A stretch of DNA of 48,814 bases, from positions 1 to 48,814 of the forward strand of contig NZ_MWWW01000001.1 of assembly GCF_002259745.1 (NCBI RefSeq). The letters run 5' to 3'. The translations under genes were made by a program, and so were the position numbers. Source of the DNA: Bifidobacterium myosotis (GTDB lineage: Bacteria > Actinomycetota > Actinomycetes > Actinomycetales > Bifidobacteriaceae). The notes under the pieces were generated by a model. The model was not told where the DNA came from. It saw only the letters and a list, made by a program, of their open reading frames with translations, and ran no database searches. How positions within the stretch are numbered: the stretch's first letter is position 1; every line of letters begins with the position of its first letter. Below, piece after piece: positions 1 to 8,051 of the stretch.

Positions 1-1
1 C

Positions 2-571
2 CGCTGGTGCCCCATGGCCGAACGCATCCTCGACGGGTTCCACATCGTGTCCTGGGCGACCGACGCGCTCGACAAGGTCCGCACCGCCGCATGGCGCGAG
101 GCCAGAAAGGCCGGCACGGCCCGGAAGGGCGCCAAGGACCCGATCAAGGGCGCGCGTTGGGCGCTGCTGAAGAACGAGAACGACCTGACCGCCGGCCAGA
201 AGGCCCAATTGGAGTGCGTGGCGAACACCAACGAGACCCTCTGGGAGGCGTACAAGCTCAAGGAACGCCTCAGGATGATCCTCAAGCAGACGGCGGACGA
301 GGCCGCGCCCCTGCTGCGCCAATGGGCCGCGGACGCGTTCCTGTCCGGCATCCCGGGCTTCGTCCCGCTCGGAGAGAAGATCGCCAGGCGCCACTTCGAC
401 ATCCTCGCAACCATCCGTTCCGGACTGTCCAACGCCAGGCTCGAGGCCATCAACAACAAGATCAAGACCACCATCAAGATCGGCTACGGCTACAGGAACC
501 TCGACAACCTCATCAGCCTCGTCATGCTCAAATGCGGAGGACTCAACCTCACACTCCCCGGACGCCAATAG
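2..571 (+). mobile_element. ISL3-type transposase, 3' part (partial)
   Basis: C-terminal part of a DDE transposase of the ISL3 family; the reading frame is open from the first bases, so the start lies outside the window. The segment begins just before the motif FHIVSWATDALDKVR, which matches the FHV-x-x-AN-x-A-x-D-x-VR stretch typical of ISL3 enzymes. It runs to a family-typical end with SNARLEAINNKIKTTIK and GYGYRNLDN, and stops with TAG. The enzyme would cut and rejoin the ends of its own element. About 190 residues are present of the 400 or more usual for the family. The element's right end follows about 50 bases after the stop. The N-terminal half of an ISL3-type transposase sits at the other edge of the window in the same orientation; whether both are copies of one element cannot be tested because they do not overlap. 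Confidence 0.85.
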
Positions 572-588
572 CCAGCAGGCCAGACCAG

Positions 589-620
589 CAATCTACACCC
601 ACACAAACACCCGAAGAGCC
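589..620 (+). repeat. ISL3-type right terminal inverted repeat
   Basis: Read on the minus strand inward from 620 the sequence begins GGCTCTTCGGGTGTTTGTG. It matches 20 of 32 positions of the candidate left end at 48318–48349, including the blocks TGTTT and GTGGGTG. ISL3 elements usually begin GGCTCTT. The exporter-like reading frame resumes right after 620, so 620 is taken as the last base of the element. The 8 bases at 621–628 (AGAAGTAC) would be one copy of the target duplication if the usual 8-bp rule holds; the partner is outside the window. Confidence 0.65.
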
Positions 621-1816
621 AGAAGTACTTCGTGCGCCAGCAGGTGGCGCTGGGCGATGTGAACGGTCATGTGGAGGAGATGTACGCTGGGCACCTCATC
701 GTCAAGTCGTACAACGGCGAGGCGGATTCGATCGAGCGTTTCGAGAAGTACAACGCCGATCTGTACGAATCCGGCTGGAAGTCGCAGTTCCTCTCCGGTC
801 TGATGATGCCGCTCATGCAGTTCGTGGGCAACCTCGGCTACGTGGTGGTGTGCGTGGTGGGCGCGGCGCTCGCCATGGACGGGCAGATCGAGTTCGGCGT
901 GATCGTGGCGTTTATGATGTACATCCGCCTGTTCACCCAGCCGCTTTCGCAGTTCGCCCAGGCCTTCCAGAACCTGCAGCGCTGCGCGGCCGCCGCCGAA
1001 CGCGTGTTCGGCTTCCTCGAGGAGCCGGAGATGGCCGACGAGTCCGGCAAGCCGGCCCTGCTGGGAGCCGAAGGCCGGCCGGTGCGTGGCGATGTGGAGT
1101 TCAGCCATGTACAGTTCGGTTACGAGCCGGACAAGCCCATCATTCACGACTTTTCCGCGTCCGTCGCGGCCGGGCAGAAGGTCGCCATCGTGGGGCCCAC
1201 AGGCGCCGGCAAGACCACGATGGTCAACCTGCTCATGCGCTTCTACGAGATCTCCGGCGGCTCGATCTCCATTGACGGCGTGGACACCAAGTCCGTGCCG
1301 CGCTGGAACGTGCACGACCAGTTCTCCATGGTGTTGCAGGACACATGGGTGTTCCGAGGCACCGTGCGCGAGAACATCGCGTATGCCAAGCCCGGCGTGA
1401 CCGACGAGGAGATCGAGGCCGCATGCCGTGCCGTGGGTCTCGACCATTTCGTGCGCTCGCTGCCGCAGGGCTACGACACCGTGCTCGACGACAAGTCGTC
1501 GCTGTCCGCCGGACAGAAGCAGCTGCTCACCATCGCCCGCGCGATGGTGCAGGATGCGCCGATCCTGATTCTGGACGAGGCGACCTCGTCGGTCGACACC
1601 CGTACCGAGGAGCTCATCCAGAAGGCCATGGACGCGTTGACCGTCGGCCGCACGTCGTTCGTCATCGCGCACCGGCTCTCCACCATTCGCGATGCCGACA
1701 TGATCCTCGTCATGAACCACGGCGACGTGATTGAGCGCGGCACCCACGACGAGCTTCTGGCGGAGGGCGGGTTCTACGCCGACCTCTACAACTCCCAGTT
1801 CTCGCTCGCCGACTGA
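621..1816 (+). pseudogene. ABC exporter (permease–ATPase fusion), 5' end lost to IS insertion
   Basis: Remnant of a type I ABC exporter half-transporter of the multidrug/lipid class. About 400 residues remain of roughly 600–650; the first transmembrane helices are gone. The frame is open from the IS junction (KYFVRQQVALGDVNG). What is left includes the coupling region, two to three membrane segments (about 800–960), then a complete ATPase: Walker A GPTGAGKTT near 1195–1220, Q-loop MVLQDTW, signature LSAGQKQ, Walker B ILILDEATSSVD and the H-loop IAHRLST. A GTG at 632 could start a shortened product, but without its full membrane domain it should not transport. Such proteins normally work as dimers encoded by paired genes; the partner would lie upstream of the IS, outside the window. 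Confidence 0.85.
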
Positions 1817-1974
1817 TGGCGCGTCTTCTGCGTTGCTGCCCGCTGCGACGTACCTTCGTACGCCTTTGCGGGCGCGCCTTGAAGCCACGCGCATCAGTCG
1901 GTTCGCTGCGCTCGCTGATTGATGGCGCGTCTTTTCGACGTACATATGGAACCGGCTCGCGTCATGCGAGCCGG
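1803..1974. repeat. Duplicated gene end and hairpins
   Basis: A 25-bp segment covering the end of the ABC gene (1803–1827) recurs with two changes at 1909–1933; both contain GATGGCGCGTCTT. The first copy also pairs with 1888–1902 as an inverted repeat (CCGACTGATG against CATCAGTCGG). A separate perfect 9-bp hairpin CCGGCTCGC/GCGAGCCGG lies at 1952–1974, just past the end of the acetyltransferase remnant. No clear U-tract follows, so terminator function is uncertain. Confidence 0.55.
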
Positions 1975-2114
1975 AGATACATACTGTTGGTGCCGGGAAT
2001 GGGTTTGAATCCGAAATGACTGTAGAAGGAGCGGGCTGAATCATCATATGGGTCAACGATGATGGCTCTCGACCCCAGCTGCAGACTGATGCCACGCGAT
2101 CGTGCGATGGCGAG
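1962..2114 (-). pseudogene. GNAT acetyltransferase C-terminal remnant
   Basis: About 50 residues in frame on the minus strand end with RAIIVDPYDDSARSFYSHFGFKPIP, the last strand–helix–strand of GNAT acetyltransferases. The DxxDDxARxFYxxFGF pattern is that of TacT-like toxins, which acetylate aminoacyl-tRNA. The homology stops abruptly at about 2114, where the palindromic repeat 2119–2312 begins, and the apbE-like gene lies beyond. The acetyl-CoA binding N-terminal part is therefore missing and the remnant cannot be active. No antitoxin gene is visible nearby. The toxin assignment is by pattern only; an ordinary GNAT enzyme is possible. Confidence 0.6.
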
Positions 2115-2118
2115 AGGA

Positions 2119-2312
2119 TATCTCGCTTGTGAGGGGTACATTGGCGGGTTTTCGGGCACGTATCTGCTTTGCAAGGGGTACGTCGAATGCGGAATCGCGA
2201 GTACGAACGTTGCTATTGCGCCGTCTATACATGGGGTTCAGGCAATGAGGTACCCCTTGCAAAGCAGATACGTGCCCGCAGGGGCGCGAATGTACCCCTT
2301 GCAACGGAGATA
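2119..2312. repeat. Palindromic 4×21-bp repeat element, copy A
   Basis: Four copies of a 21-bp unit, TATCTGC…GGGGTAC, are arranged as two direct copies in the left arm (2119–2139 and 2161–2181) and two inverted copies in the right arm (2250–2270 and 2292–2312). In both arms the units start exactly 42 bp apart. The spacers between the units are partly complementary (CGGGCACG at 2153–2160 against CGTGCCCG at 2271–2278), so the arms can pair over about 60 bases. A 68-bp centre separates the arms. Copies with the same geometry lie at 11535–11739 and 29480–29672. The element fills most of the gap between the GNAT remnant and the next gene. Confidence 0.9.
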
Positions 2313-2336
2313 GCTTTGGGCTGTGGCGTGAGGACG

Positions 2337-3656
2337 TTATTTCACGAAGAAGCTGCCGGGGAAATCGGGGGATTGGGCCGCCGTGCGGTCGGCGTTGAGC
2401 ACTGCGCACTCGAAATGGAAGTGGGCGCGCAGGTGCGTGGCCGGGGTGACGAACAAGGCGGTGGCCAGTCCGTCGGCCACGGCCGTGCATGGTGCCGCAA
2501 CCCATGTAGCTGCGACGTCATTGACGGGCAGGCCGTCGATGGCATTGAGCAGGTGGTGCAGCCGGTGCCCGGCAACTTCGCCCCAATGCCGGCGACTGGG
2601 CGAGCTCGCACAGAACGCGCCGGCGCCGATTTCGGCCGTGCCCACAGCGTTGCTCGGGTTGGCCGGATCTTCAAGGGCGATGGTGATCGGTTCGTCTGTG
2701 TGAACCAGCAGGTCGCCGCCCGCGTCGATGACGTATTGAGGGGATGGCGGCATGGGCTGCGTGGGTATGGTGTCTGGGCGATTGCCGCTGATATGGCCGG
2801 AATTGTCGGGCTTATCGTCCGCATCACGGCGTTCGTCGCCTCTGCCTGCTGGTTCGTCGGTTTGTACGACCTGCGTGCGATGCTGTCCGGCGGTTTCCAG
2901 CATCTCCGCAATCAGATCCACCAGATATCCCTTGCCGCATGCGCCGAAATCGAGCGCGACCGGTTGGTGCGTGATGAGTGTGGTGCCGTGCCGCTCCACA
3001 TCGTCGCGCCAGGTCGCGCGACCGTGAAGTGCGCCGAGATGGCCGCCGTTCCGCAAACGCCCGCCGTTGCCTATAATGCCGGTCGTGTCGTCGTCTTCGT
3101 GGCCGTCGTCGGCTAGGTTACGGTTGGCGGTGTCGTTGCCGGTTGCGTCGCCGTCTGCCTCGAACGCTCCCGGCTCCACCGTAAACGAATATGCGGCGTC
3201 GTACCCCAAGCGAATCAAGTCCTCGCCGACGCATGGGTCGATCGCACCGTCGGTCGCCTCGATCAGCCGGTCGTACAGGTCGAAAAGCGGGCCGCACCAA
3301 TCGGGGAACGTGAAGGTTCCGCCGTGTTCGGCCCGCCGCATCCGCGTCACCAACGATTTCGCGCGGAAGCGGGAGAGCGCGGCCTCGTATTCGTCGATGA
3401 GGATGTCGATGGCATCGTACAGCGAGATGGTGGGCGGTGTGGCGCCGGGTGCGGCGTGAGGTGTGGGGGAGGCGGTGCCGTCCATCCGCAGGGCGTCGCA
3501 GGTCGCGAAGTCGTTGCTCCCGCCCTGCAATAGCGCCGGCAAGGGGACGCGCTCGTCTCCGTCCAATGTGGACTGAATGATAAGCCCTGTGCCGAGAGCG
3601 TGCGGGAATGCCATCGTGTGCGGCAGGCGATGTTGAAGTCCGTCCATGTCTACCAT
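2337..3656 (-). CDS. apbE: FAD:protein FMN transferase (ApbE family)
   Basis: Member of the ApbE family, which attaches FMN from FAD to Thr/Ser of flavoproteins at the outer face of the membrane using Mg2+. Recognisable blocks are SRFRAKS (about residues 95–101), the TDGAIDPCVG block (135–144), LDFGACGKGYLVD (235–247), the metal/FAD-binding VIDAGGDL (309–316) and a C-terminal AVADGLATALF segment. At 439 residues it is longer than the usual 300–350. The excess lies in two low-complexity, Asp/Asn-rich insertions at about 165–215 and 262–305. No signal peptide is obvious, unlike many family members. The first ATG at 3656 is used; MAFPHALGTGL, 14 residues later, also looks like a plausible N-terminus. 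It stands alone, divergent from the symporter downstream. Confidence 0.85.
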   Translation of the reverse strand: MVDMDGLQHRLPHTMAFPHALGTGLIIQSTLDGDERVPLPALLQGGSNDFATCDALRMDGTASPTPHAAPGATPPTISLYDAIDILIDEYEAALSRFRAKSLVTRMRRAEHGGTFTFPDWCGPLFDLYDRLIEATDGAIDPCVGEDLIRLGYDAAYSFTVEPGAFEADGDATGNDTANRNLADDGHEDDDTTGIIGNGGRLRNGGHLGALHGRATWRDDVERHGTTLITHQPVALDFGACGKGYLVDLIAEMLETAGQHRTQVVQTDEPAGRGDERRDADDKPDNSGHISGNRPDTIPTQPMPPSPQYVIDAGGDLLVHTDEPITIALEDPANPSNAVGTAEIGAGAFCASSPSRRHWGEVAGHRLHHLLNAIDGLPVNDVAATWVAAPCTAVADGLATALFVTPATHLRAHFHFECAVLNADRTAAQSPDFPGSFFVK

Positions 3657-3735
3657 CGTAGGAGGCGTGATGGGGCAAGTCGCACAGACGGTTTGGGCGC
3701 GGTGCGTGCCGCACGCGCCGCCGGTGTTAGACTAA

Positions 3736-3754
3736 TGTTGACACAGCGTCAACA
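3736..3754. promoter_or_regulatory. Candidate operator TGTTGAC-N5-GTCAACA
   Basis: A perfect 7-bp inverted repeat with a 5-bp spacer lies directly before the ribosome binding site of the sugar symporter (AAGGAGG at 3754–3760). A possible -10 hexamer TAGACT (3728–3733) would place the transcription start inside the palindrome, a usual position for a repressor site. The cognate regulator is not identifiable. A stem-loop in the leader RNA is the alternative. Confidence 0.45.
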
Positions 3755-3766
3755 AGGAGGTTCGAC

Positions 3767-5215
3767 ATGGGTGACTCTGCGCGTGCTGCCGTACATGGCG
3801 GTGTGGTCGATGCGACGACGAGAGAGGATGCGGCGGCGAATGTCAAAGCGGTCAAAGACCTGCCGCTGCCCAAGGTATGGGCCTTCGCGATTGGCCAGTT
3901 CGGCTGGGCGCTGCTGTCCGGCATCATCTCCAACTGGCTGGTCTACTTCTACCAGCCCGATCAGGAGACCATCGCCCAAGGCCAGACTGTGTTCGTGCCG
4001 CAGGGGCTTGTGGTGCTCGGCATCGTGACGGTCGTGGGCGGCATCACCGCGTTCGCCCGCTTCTTCGACGCCTTCGTGGACCCAGCCGTCGCGTCCCTGT
4101 CCGACCGCTGCGACGCGCGTTCGGGCCGCCGCATGCCGTTCCTCAAGTTCGCCGCCCTGCCGCTCGCGCTGATTACCGTGCTCGTGTTCTGGAGCCCGAT
4201 CAACGGTACGAGCTGGGTGAACGCCGCGTTCCTGTTCGTCACCGTGATCGGCTACTACATCGCACTCACGTTCTACTGCACGCCGTACAACGCGCTCATC
4301 GCCGAGCTCGGGCACGATTCCAAGCAGCAGCTCACCATCTCCACCGCCATTTCGTTCACATGGGTGGCCGGCACTGCCATCGCGTACGTGGCGCCGGTGA
4401 TTTGGGGAGGCCTGGTGCCGACGATGGGCCGCATCACCGCCATCCGCGTGACTTTCACCATCATGGCTGCCGTGGCATTCGTATGCATGCTGGTGCCGCC
4501 GCTGGCCATCCGCGAGCGTGACTACGTCAACTCGCAGCCCACCTCCGAATCGACCATCGACTCCCTGAAGCAGACGTTCGGCGACGGCGAGTTCCGCAAG
4601 TTCGTCTGCTCCGATGTGGTCTACTGGGTGGCCATCACCACGTTCCAGACCGGGTTGCCGTTCTTCGTGACCTCTCTGCTCAAGCTGCCCGAGACCACCA
4701 CGACCATCTACTTCGTGCTCATGACCGGCGTCTCCGTGCTGTTCTACCTGCCGGTGAATCTGCTGGCCAACCGCGTGGGCAAGAAGCGCCTGCTGCTGGT
4801 GGCGTTCGTGATTTTTACCTGCGCGTTCGCGTTCGCGGGTGCGCTCGGTTCCGGTGCGCTCGCCTTCCTGCCGGCGATGACGCAGGGACTGATCCTCTCG
4901 GTGGTGGGCGCGATTCCGATGGCCGCATTCGGCATCCTGCCGCAGGCGATCGTGGCGAACATCGCCGATGCCAGCTCGCGCGTGACCGGTCAGGATCGTC
5001 AGGGCATGTTCTACGCCGCCCGCACGTTCGCGATGAAGATGGGCCAGTCCGTGGCGATGCTGCTGTTCACAGGCGTTTCGACGATTGGTGTGGCGTCCGG
5101 TATGGGCTACCGCATCGCGGCGGTGTGCGCGGCTGTGCTGTGCGGCATTGGCGGCATCGTGTTCGCGTTCTACAACGAGCGCAAGGTGCTGGATGTGCTG
5201 GGTGCGGAGCGGTGA
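3767..5215 (+). CDS. GPH-family sugar:cation symporter (MFS)
   Basis: Twelve-helix secondary transporter of the glycoside–pentoside–hexuronide:cation symporter family (MelB/LacS-like), 482 residues. It would import a glycoside or oligosaccharide with H+ or Na+ across the cytoplasmic membrane; the substrate cannot be read from the sequence. Evidence is the first helix block FAIGQFGWALLSGIISNW, the cytoplasmic loop DAFVDPAVASLSDRCDARSGRRMPF that matches the family's D-x-x-D-P-x-x-G-x-x-x-D-x-x-x-x-x-GRRRP signature, and regularly spaced hydrophobic helices to the end. The ATG at 3767 is preceded at good distance by AAGGAGG. It is monocistronic, with a candidate operator in its promoter. Two further GPH symporters occur at 18279 and 21441. 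Confidence 0.88.
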   Translation: MGDSARAAVHGGVVDATTREDAAANVKAVKDLPLPKVWAFAIGQFGWALLSGIISNWLVYFYQPDQETIAQGQTVFVPQGLVVLGIVTVVGGITAFARFFDAFVDPAVASLSDRCDARSGRRMPFLKFAALPLALITVLVFWSPINGTSWVNAAFLFVTVIGYYIALTFYCTPYNALIAELGHDSKQQLTISTAISFTWVAGTAIAYVAPVIWGGLVPTMGRITAIRVTFTIMAAVAFVCMLVPPLAIRERDYVNSQPTSESTIDSLKQTFGDGEFRKFVCSDVVYWVAITTFQTGLPFFVTSLLKLPETTTTIYFVLMTGVSVLFYLPVNLLANRVGKKRLLLVAFVIFTCAFAFAGALGSGALAFLPAMTQGLILSVVGAIPMAAFGILPQAIVANIADASSRVTGQDRQGMFYAARTFAMKMGQSVAMLLFTGVSTIGVASGMGYRIAAVCAAVLCGIGGIVFAFYNERKVLDVLGAER

Positions 5216-5228
5216 CGTCCGGCGCCTG

Positions 5229-5339
5229 AGACCGGTCGGCCGGTCGGTTGGTCGGTCGGGAGATCGGGCGGTATGGAGATATAAAGGTAATACGATGAGC
5301 ATGACGATACGACGCCGGTGATACGACAGACGATACGAC
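5229..5339. repeat. Short tandem-like repeats upstream of tRNA
   Basis: Two simple patterns fill the gap after the symporter gene. GGTCGG recurs four times between 5232 and 5260. GATACGAC occurs at 5306–5313, 5320–5327 and 5332–5339, with a related TACGAT at about 5291. No gene is seen here. Confidence 0.5.
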
Positions 5340-5355
5340 ACACTGGACACGCGAA

Positions 5356-5384
5356 TTGCGTTTGACCGCACCCCGTACTATATT
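5356..5384 (+). promoter_or_regulatory. Probable tRNA promoter
   Basis: TTGCGT (5356–5361) and TATATT (5379–5384) are separated by 17 bases and lie 38 bases before the mature tRNA-Ala start. This is a reasonable sigma-70-like arrangement for a monocistronic tRNA. Confidence 0.5.
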
Positions 5385-5422
5385 GATGCGAGTTGCTTTG
5401 CGGAGCAGAGCAACAATCCAAT

Positions 5423-5495
5423 GGGGCTGTAGCTCAGTTGGTAGAGCGCTTCGTTCGCATCGAAGAGGTCGCGGTTTCGACTACCGTCAGCTCCA
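5423..5495 (+). tRNA. tRNA-Ala (anticodon CGC)
   Basis: Complete cloverleaf. The acceptor GGGGCTG pairs with CAGCTCC (one G·U), the D-arm is GCTCAGTTGGTAGAGC, the anticodon stem CTTCG/CGAAG encloses the loop TTCGCAT with anticodon CGC, and the T-arm GCGGT-TTCGACT-ACCGT is followed by discriminator A. It reads GCG alanine codons. The 3' CCA is not encoded (ACTA follows). An intrinsic terminator starts four bases later. Confidence 0.93.
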
Positions 5496-5498
5496 CTA

Positions 5499-5533
5499 GC
5501 CTCCCGCTTTCATTCCACCGCGGGAGGCTTTTT
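5499..5533 (+). terminator. Intrinsic terminator of tRNA-Ala
   Basis: A perfect 9-bp stem GCCTCCCGC (5499–5507) / GCGGGAGGC (5520–5528) with a 12-nt loop is followed at once by TTTTT. Confidence 0.88.
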
Positions 5534-5653
5534 CGTTATCAACCGTAGTGGCTGGGAGAACTGTTTCGGGCGGTTGCGCTCAGTGCCGTGCGTTTGCGAA
5601 GAATTTACGTAGCCTGAGGGTCGCGTTCCGTGGCTTGGGGAATACTGGAGTGT

Positions 5654-6856
5654 ATGACAAGTGCAACCGATTTCCCCGAACAGCTCCGCAACGACGACGC
5701 CGCGGAGGTAAAGCCCGACGAGTCCGGTGAGTCCGGAAAACCCGGCGTTTGGGGGCATGGTCGGGCGGAATCGGACGCGGCCGGCTCCGCAGCAGTCCGC
5801 GATTCCGGCATTATCGACAACCCGGCACCCGCGGATGGCGAATCCGCTGAATCTGTGTCTGCATCCGAATCTGCATCCGAATCCGAATTTGAGTCTGCAT
5901 CCGAATCCGTTGATTCCGGTTCCGATGCCGAGTCTGCTGCGCCCGCATCCGACTCCCGCGCCGCGGCCGTGACCATCCCGTCCGGAACCGTGGTGTTGGC
6001 CGCCACGCCGATCGGCAACACCGGTGACGCCTCCGCCCGTCTGGTCGCCCTGCTCGAACGCGCCGACATCGTGGCAGCCGAGGATACCCGCCGCCTTTAC
6101 GACCTCGCCCGGCGTCTCGGGGTGTATGTGAACGGCCGTGTGGTCGCCTACCATGACCACAACGAACGCGGCAAGGCGGACGGTCTGCTCGACCAGGTCG
6201 AAACCGGCGCCACTGTGCTGGTGGTCTCCGACGCCGGCATGCCCACCATCAACGATCCGGGTCTCGCCATCGTGCGCCGCGCCATCGAACGCGGACTGCC
6301 GGTCACCTGCGCGCCCGGTCCTTCCGCCGTGCTGGACGCGCTGGCGCTCTCCGGCCTGCCCACCGACCGCTTCTGCTACGAGGGTTTCCTGCCGCGCAAG
6401 CACGCCGAGCGCGTGCAGTATCTACGCACGATGCTCGGCAAACGCCGCACCATCGTGTTCTACGAGACGCCTCACCGCATCGCCGATTCGATGGATGACC
6501 TGCTCGACGCCTTCGGTCCCAACCGCCCGATGGCGCTGTGCCGCGAGCTCACCAAGGACTACGAGGAGATTCGCCGCGGTACGATCGGCGAAATCCGTCA
6601 GGGTGTGATTGACAATCCGCCGCGCGGCGAGATGGTACTGGTGATCGGCGGCGCCTCCGACGAGGAGGCCGAAGCCGCCGCGCCCAGCAGCCTAAGCGTG
6701 GAGGACATGGCCGTGCTCGCCATCGATCGCGCGCTTGAGGACGGCCTGCGCATCAAGGACGCCATCGCCCAAGTGGTGCAGGAGCATCCGCAGGCCGACG
6801 GGTCGCTGGCCAACCGCAAGCAGGTGTATCAGGCCGTACTGGATATCAAGGGGTGA
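5654..6856 (+). CDS. rsmI: 16S rRNA 2'-O-ribose C1402 methyltransferase RsmI
   Basis: SAM-dependent enzyme that 2'-O-methylates C1402 in the 16S rRNA decoding centre. The tetrapyrrole-methylase fold starts near residue 111 with LAATPIGNTGD, followed by AAEDTRR, YHDHNE, VSDAGMPTINDPG, the SAM-site motif CAPGPSAVLDALALSGLPTDRF, FYETPHR and RELTKDYEE, all typical of RsmI. The protein of about 400 residues is longer than usual (about 280) because of a roughly 110-residue acidic, Ser/Glu/Ala-rich N-terminus built partly of SASE-like repeats. The ATG at 5654 is preferred over a GTG at 5630 because CTGGAG lies just before it. It is followed closely by a convergent gene pair and then metG; rsmI and metG are neighbours in many actinobacteria. 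Confidence 0.92.
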   Translation: MTSATDFPEQLRNDDAAEVKPDESGESGKPGVWGHGRAESDAAGSAAVRDSGIIDNPAPADGESAESVSASESASESEFESASESVDSGSDAESAAPASDSRAAAVTIPSGTVVLAATPIGNTGDASARLVALLERADIVAAEDTRRLYDLARRLGVYVNGRVVAYHDHNERGKADGLLDQVETGATVLVVSDAGMPTINDPGLAIVRRAIERGLPVTCAPGPSAVLDALALSGLPTDRFCYEGFLPRKHAERVQYLRTMLGKRRTIVFYETPHRIADSMDDLLDAFGPNRPMALCRELTKDYEEIRRGTIGEIRQGVIDNPPRGEMVLVIGGASDEEAEAAAPSSLSVEDMAVLAIDRALEDGLRIKDAIAQVVQEHPQADGSLANRKQVYQAVLDIKG

Positions 6857-6893
6857 TTTGAGGCTGCTCTGAGGCTGTTCAGTCCTCCTCTGT

Positions 6894-7229
6894 TCAGCCC
6901 TCCTCTATCGAGGTGAGCAGGATTTCCAGCGCGCGTCTGACGCCGGGGCCGCCTGCCTGAGAGACGTATTCGAGCAGTTCCGGGCTTGCCTGCGGATTGG
7001 CGACCAGCCATCGCCTCAGTTCGGGGACGTGCCATGCGATATGCCACAGTATCTCGGGGTCGGTGTCCGGCGAGCACGCCACTTCCGGCGTCAGGGCGAT
7101 GGGTGGCTCGGGCGGCGCCGTCATGTCGTTGATGAGGTGCTCGTCCGATTGGGCGGCGGGCTCCGGCAGTCGTTGCCGTTGCCGGAGCGAATCCAGTCTG
7201 CTCGCTTTGTCTCGTCGCCGCCCGATCAT
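6894..7229 (-). CDS. Small leucine-rich-variant (LRV-like) protein
   Basis: Protein of 111 residues. The N-terminal third is basic and polar (MIGRRRDKASRLDSLRQRQR). The C-terminal part reads ALTPEVACSPDTDPEILWHI…LRRWLVANPQASPELLEYVSQAGGPGVRRALEIL. The spacing of N-P-x-A-S-P-E-L-L-x-x-[VL] matches the variant leucine-rich repeats common in small actinobacterial proteins of unknown role, probably for protein binding. Its ATG overlaps the stop of the upstream gene (ATGA at 7226–7229), so translation is probably coupled and the two products made in fixed ratio. The function is unknown; by position it is the second gene of the AbiEi-like unit. Confidence 0.7.
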   Translation of the reverse strand: MIGRRRDKASRLDSLRQRQRLPEPAAQSDEHLINDMTAPPEPPIALTPEVACSPDTDPEILWHIAWHVPELRRWLVANPQASPELLEYVSQAGGPGVRRALEILLTSIEEG

Positions 7230-7999
7230 CGTGGCTCCCCGGATGTCGTCGGCTCTGACGTTGTTGGTTTCGGCGCCGTTGTCTCCAGTGCCGTCGTGAG
7301 CGATGGTCGTTCGGGTGGCACCGGGGTCTGCAGTACCGGGGTTTGTGCCGAGGTTTGCGTCGCTGGCTGCGTCGCCTGTTGCGTCGCCGGCTGTGGGTCT
7401 ACCTCGTTCATTTCCCGCTGGATGGACTCGAAGAACAGCCGTGCGCGTCCGGCGTACTTGTGATGACGGTGCTCCTTGATGATGTCTAGACAGTCGTTCG
7501 GGCGGAAGCGGTACGCAGACATCAGCTGACAGACCAAGTCGTTGATGCGGCTCGGCGTGACGTCGTCCTCCGGCGTCATCACCAGATCGCAGGCCGTGCG
7601 GGTCGGCGTGGTAATCGGCAGACTGCCCAGTTTGATGATCTGTTCGGGCAGGGTGAGTCGCCGGAAGACCCGGATACGGCGTCCGGCCGACGTGGAACGG
7701 AAGTGGGATGTGGATATCACGTCGATGCTGGCGGGGAATGGCGCGTCGCCGAGCCATACCCAGGCGGCCGTCTGCATGCAGGCCACGGTGCCGAACGGCG
7801 CGACGGTCGAGACGATGGTGGCGCGGCCGTACAGGGTGCCGGCGTGTTCGGACCAGTAGCTGGCGGACTCGTCAAGCTTGTGCACCGTGCCGAATGCGGC
7901 GAGGCGGTTCATGCTGAGCGGTCCGGGCAGGTCCTTGGTGAACAGGACTGCGGGAATCATCGCTGAGTCCGCGGTGGGCGGCGGGTGTGAAGGTCTCAT
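7226..7999 (-). CDS. AbiEi-like (type IV antitoxin-like) protein
   Basis: About 257 residues from the ATG at 7999. The middle, from FGTVACMQTAAWVWLG through IDVISTSHFRSTSAGRRIRVFRRL to ITTPTRTACDLV, resembles the C-terminal domain of AbiEi proteins, with the usual S/C-x-x-[ST]-A-A-x-x-[WL]-x-[GL], VHRR-like and T-x-x-R-T-x-x-D-[LI] blocks. AbiEi is the regulator/antitoxin of abortive-infection AbiE systems. The usual N-terminal winged helix is short or absent, and the partner here is not the AbiEii nucleotidyltransferase but a small LRV-like protein in an ATGA overlap. The tail is rich in Pro, Gln and Thr with PATQ-type repeats. No ribosome site precedes 7999; TATGGT (8006–8011, minus strand) lies 6 bases before it, suggesting a leaderless mRNA. 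MIPAVLF at 7960 is an alternative start. The family call is by pattern and moderately sure. Confidence 0.6.
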   Translation of the reverse strand: MRPSHPPPTADSAMIPAVLFTKDLPGPLSMNRLAAFGTVHKLDESASYWSEHAGTLYGRATIVSTVAPFGTVACMQTAAWVWLGDAPFPASIDVISTSHFRSTSAGRRIRVFRRLTLPEQIIKLGSLPITTPTRTACDLVMTPEDDVTPSRINDLVCQLMSAYRFRPNDCLDIIKEHRHHKYAGRARLFFESIQREMNEVDPQPATQQATQPATQTSAQTPVLQTPVPPERPSLTTALETTAPKPTTSEPTTSGEPR

Positions 8000-8005
8000 G
8001 GGGCG

Positions 8006-8011
8006 ACCATA
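8006..8011 (-). promoter_or_regulatory. Candidate -10 of leaderless AbiEi-like gene
   Basis: On the minus strand TATGGT ends 6 bases before the ATG at 7999 with no Shine–Dalgarno sequence between, the geometry of a leaderless transcript. No good -35 is visible. Confidence 0.4.
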
Positions 8012-8051
8012 GACGTTCTGCGCTGGTTCGCGCCACCGTCGTAGGCGAAAT

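Noticed and set aside
632..1816. Intact ABC transporter starting at GTG 632
   Set aside because: Homology continues upstream of 632 to the IS junction and the first membrane helices are missing, so it is a truncated gene.
2119..2312. CRISPR array
   Set aside because: The 21-bp units occur only four times per element, two in each orientation, with 21-bp partly complementary spacers. CRISPR repeats are direct and spacers are unique; no cas gene is present.
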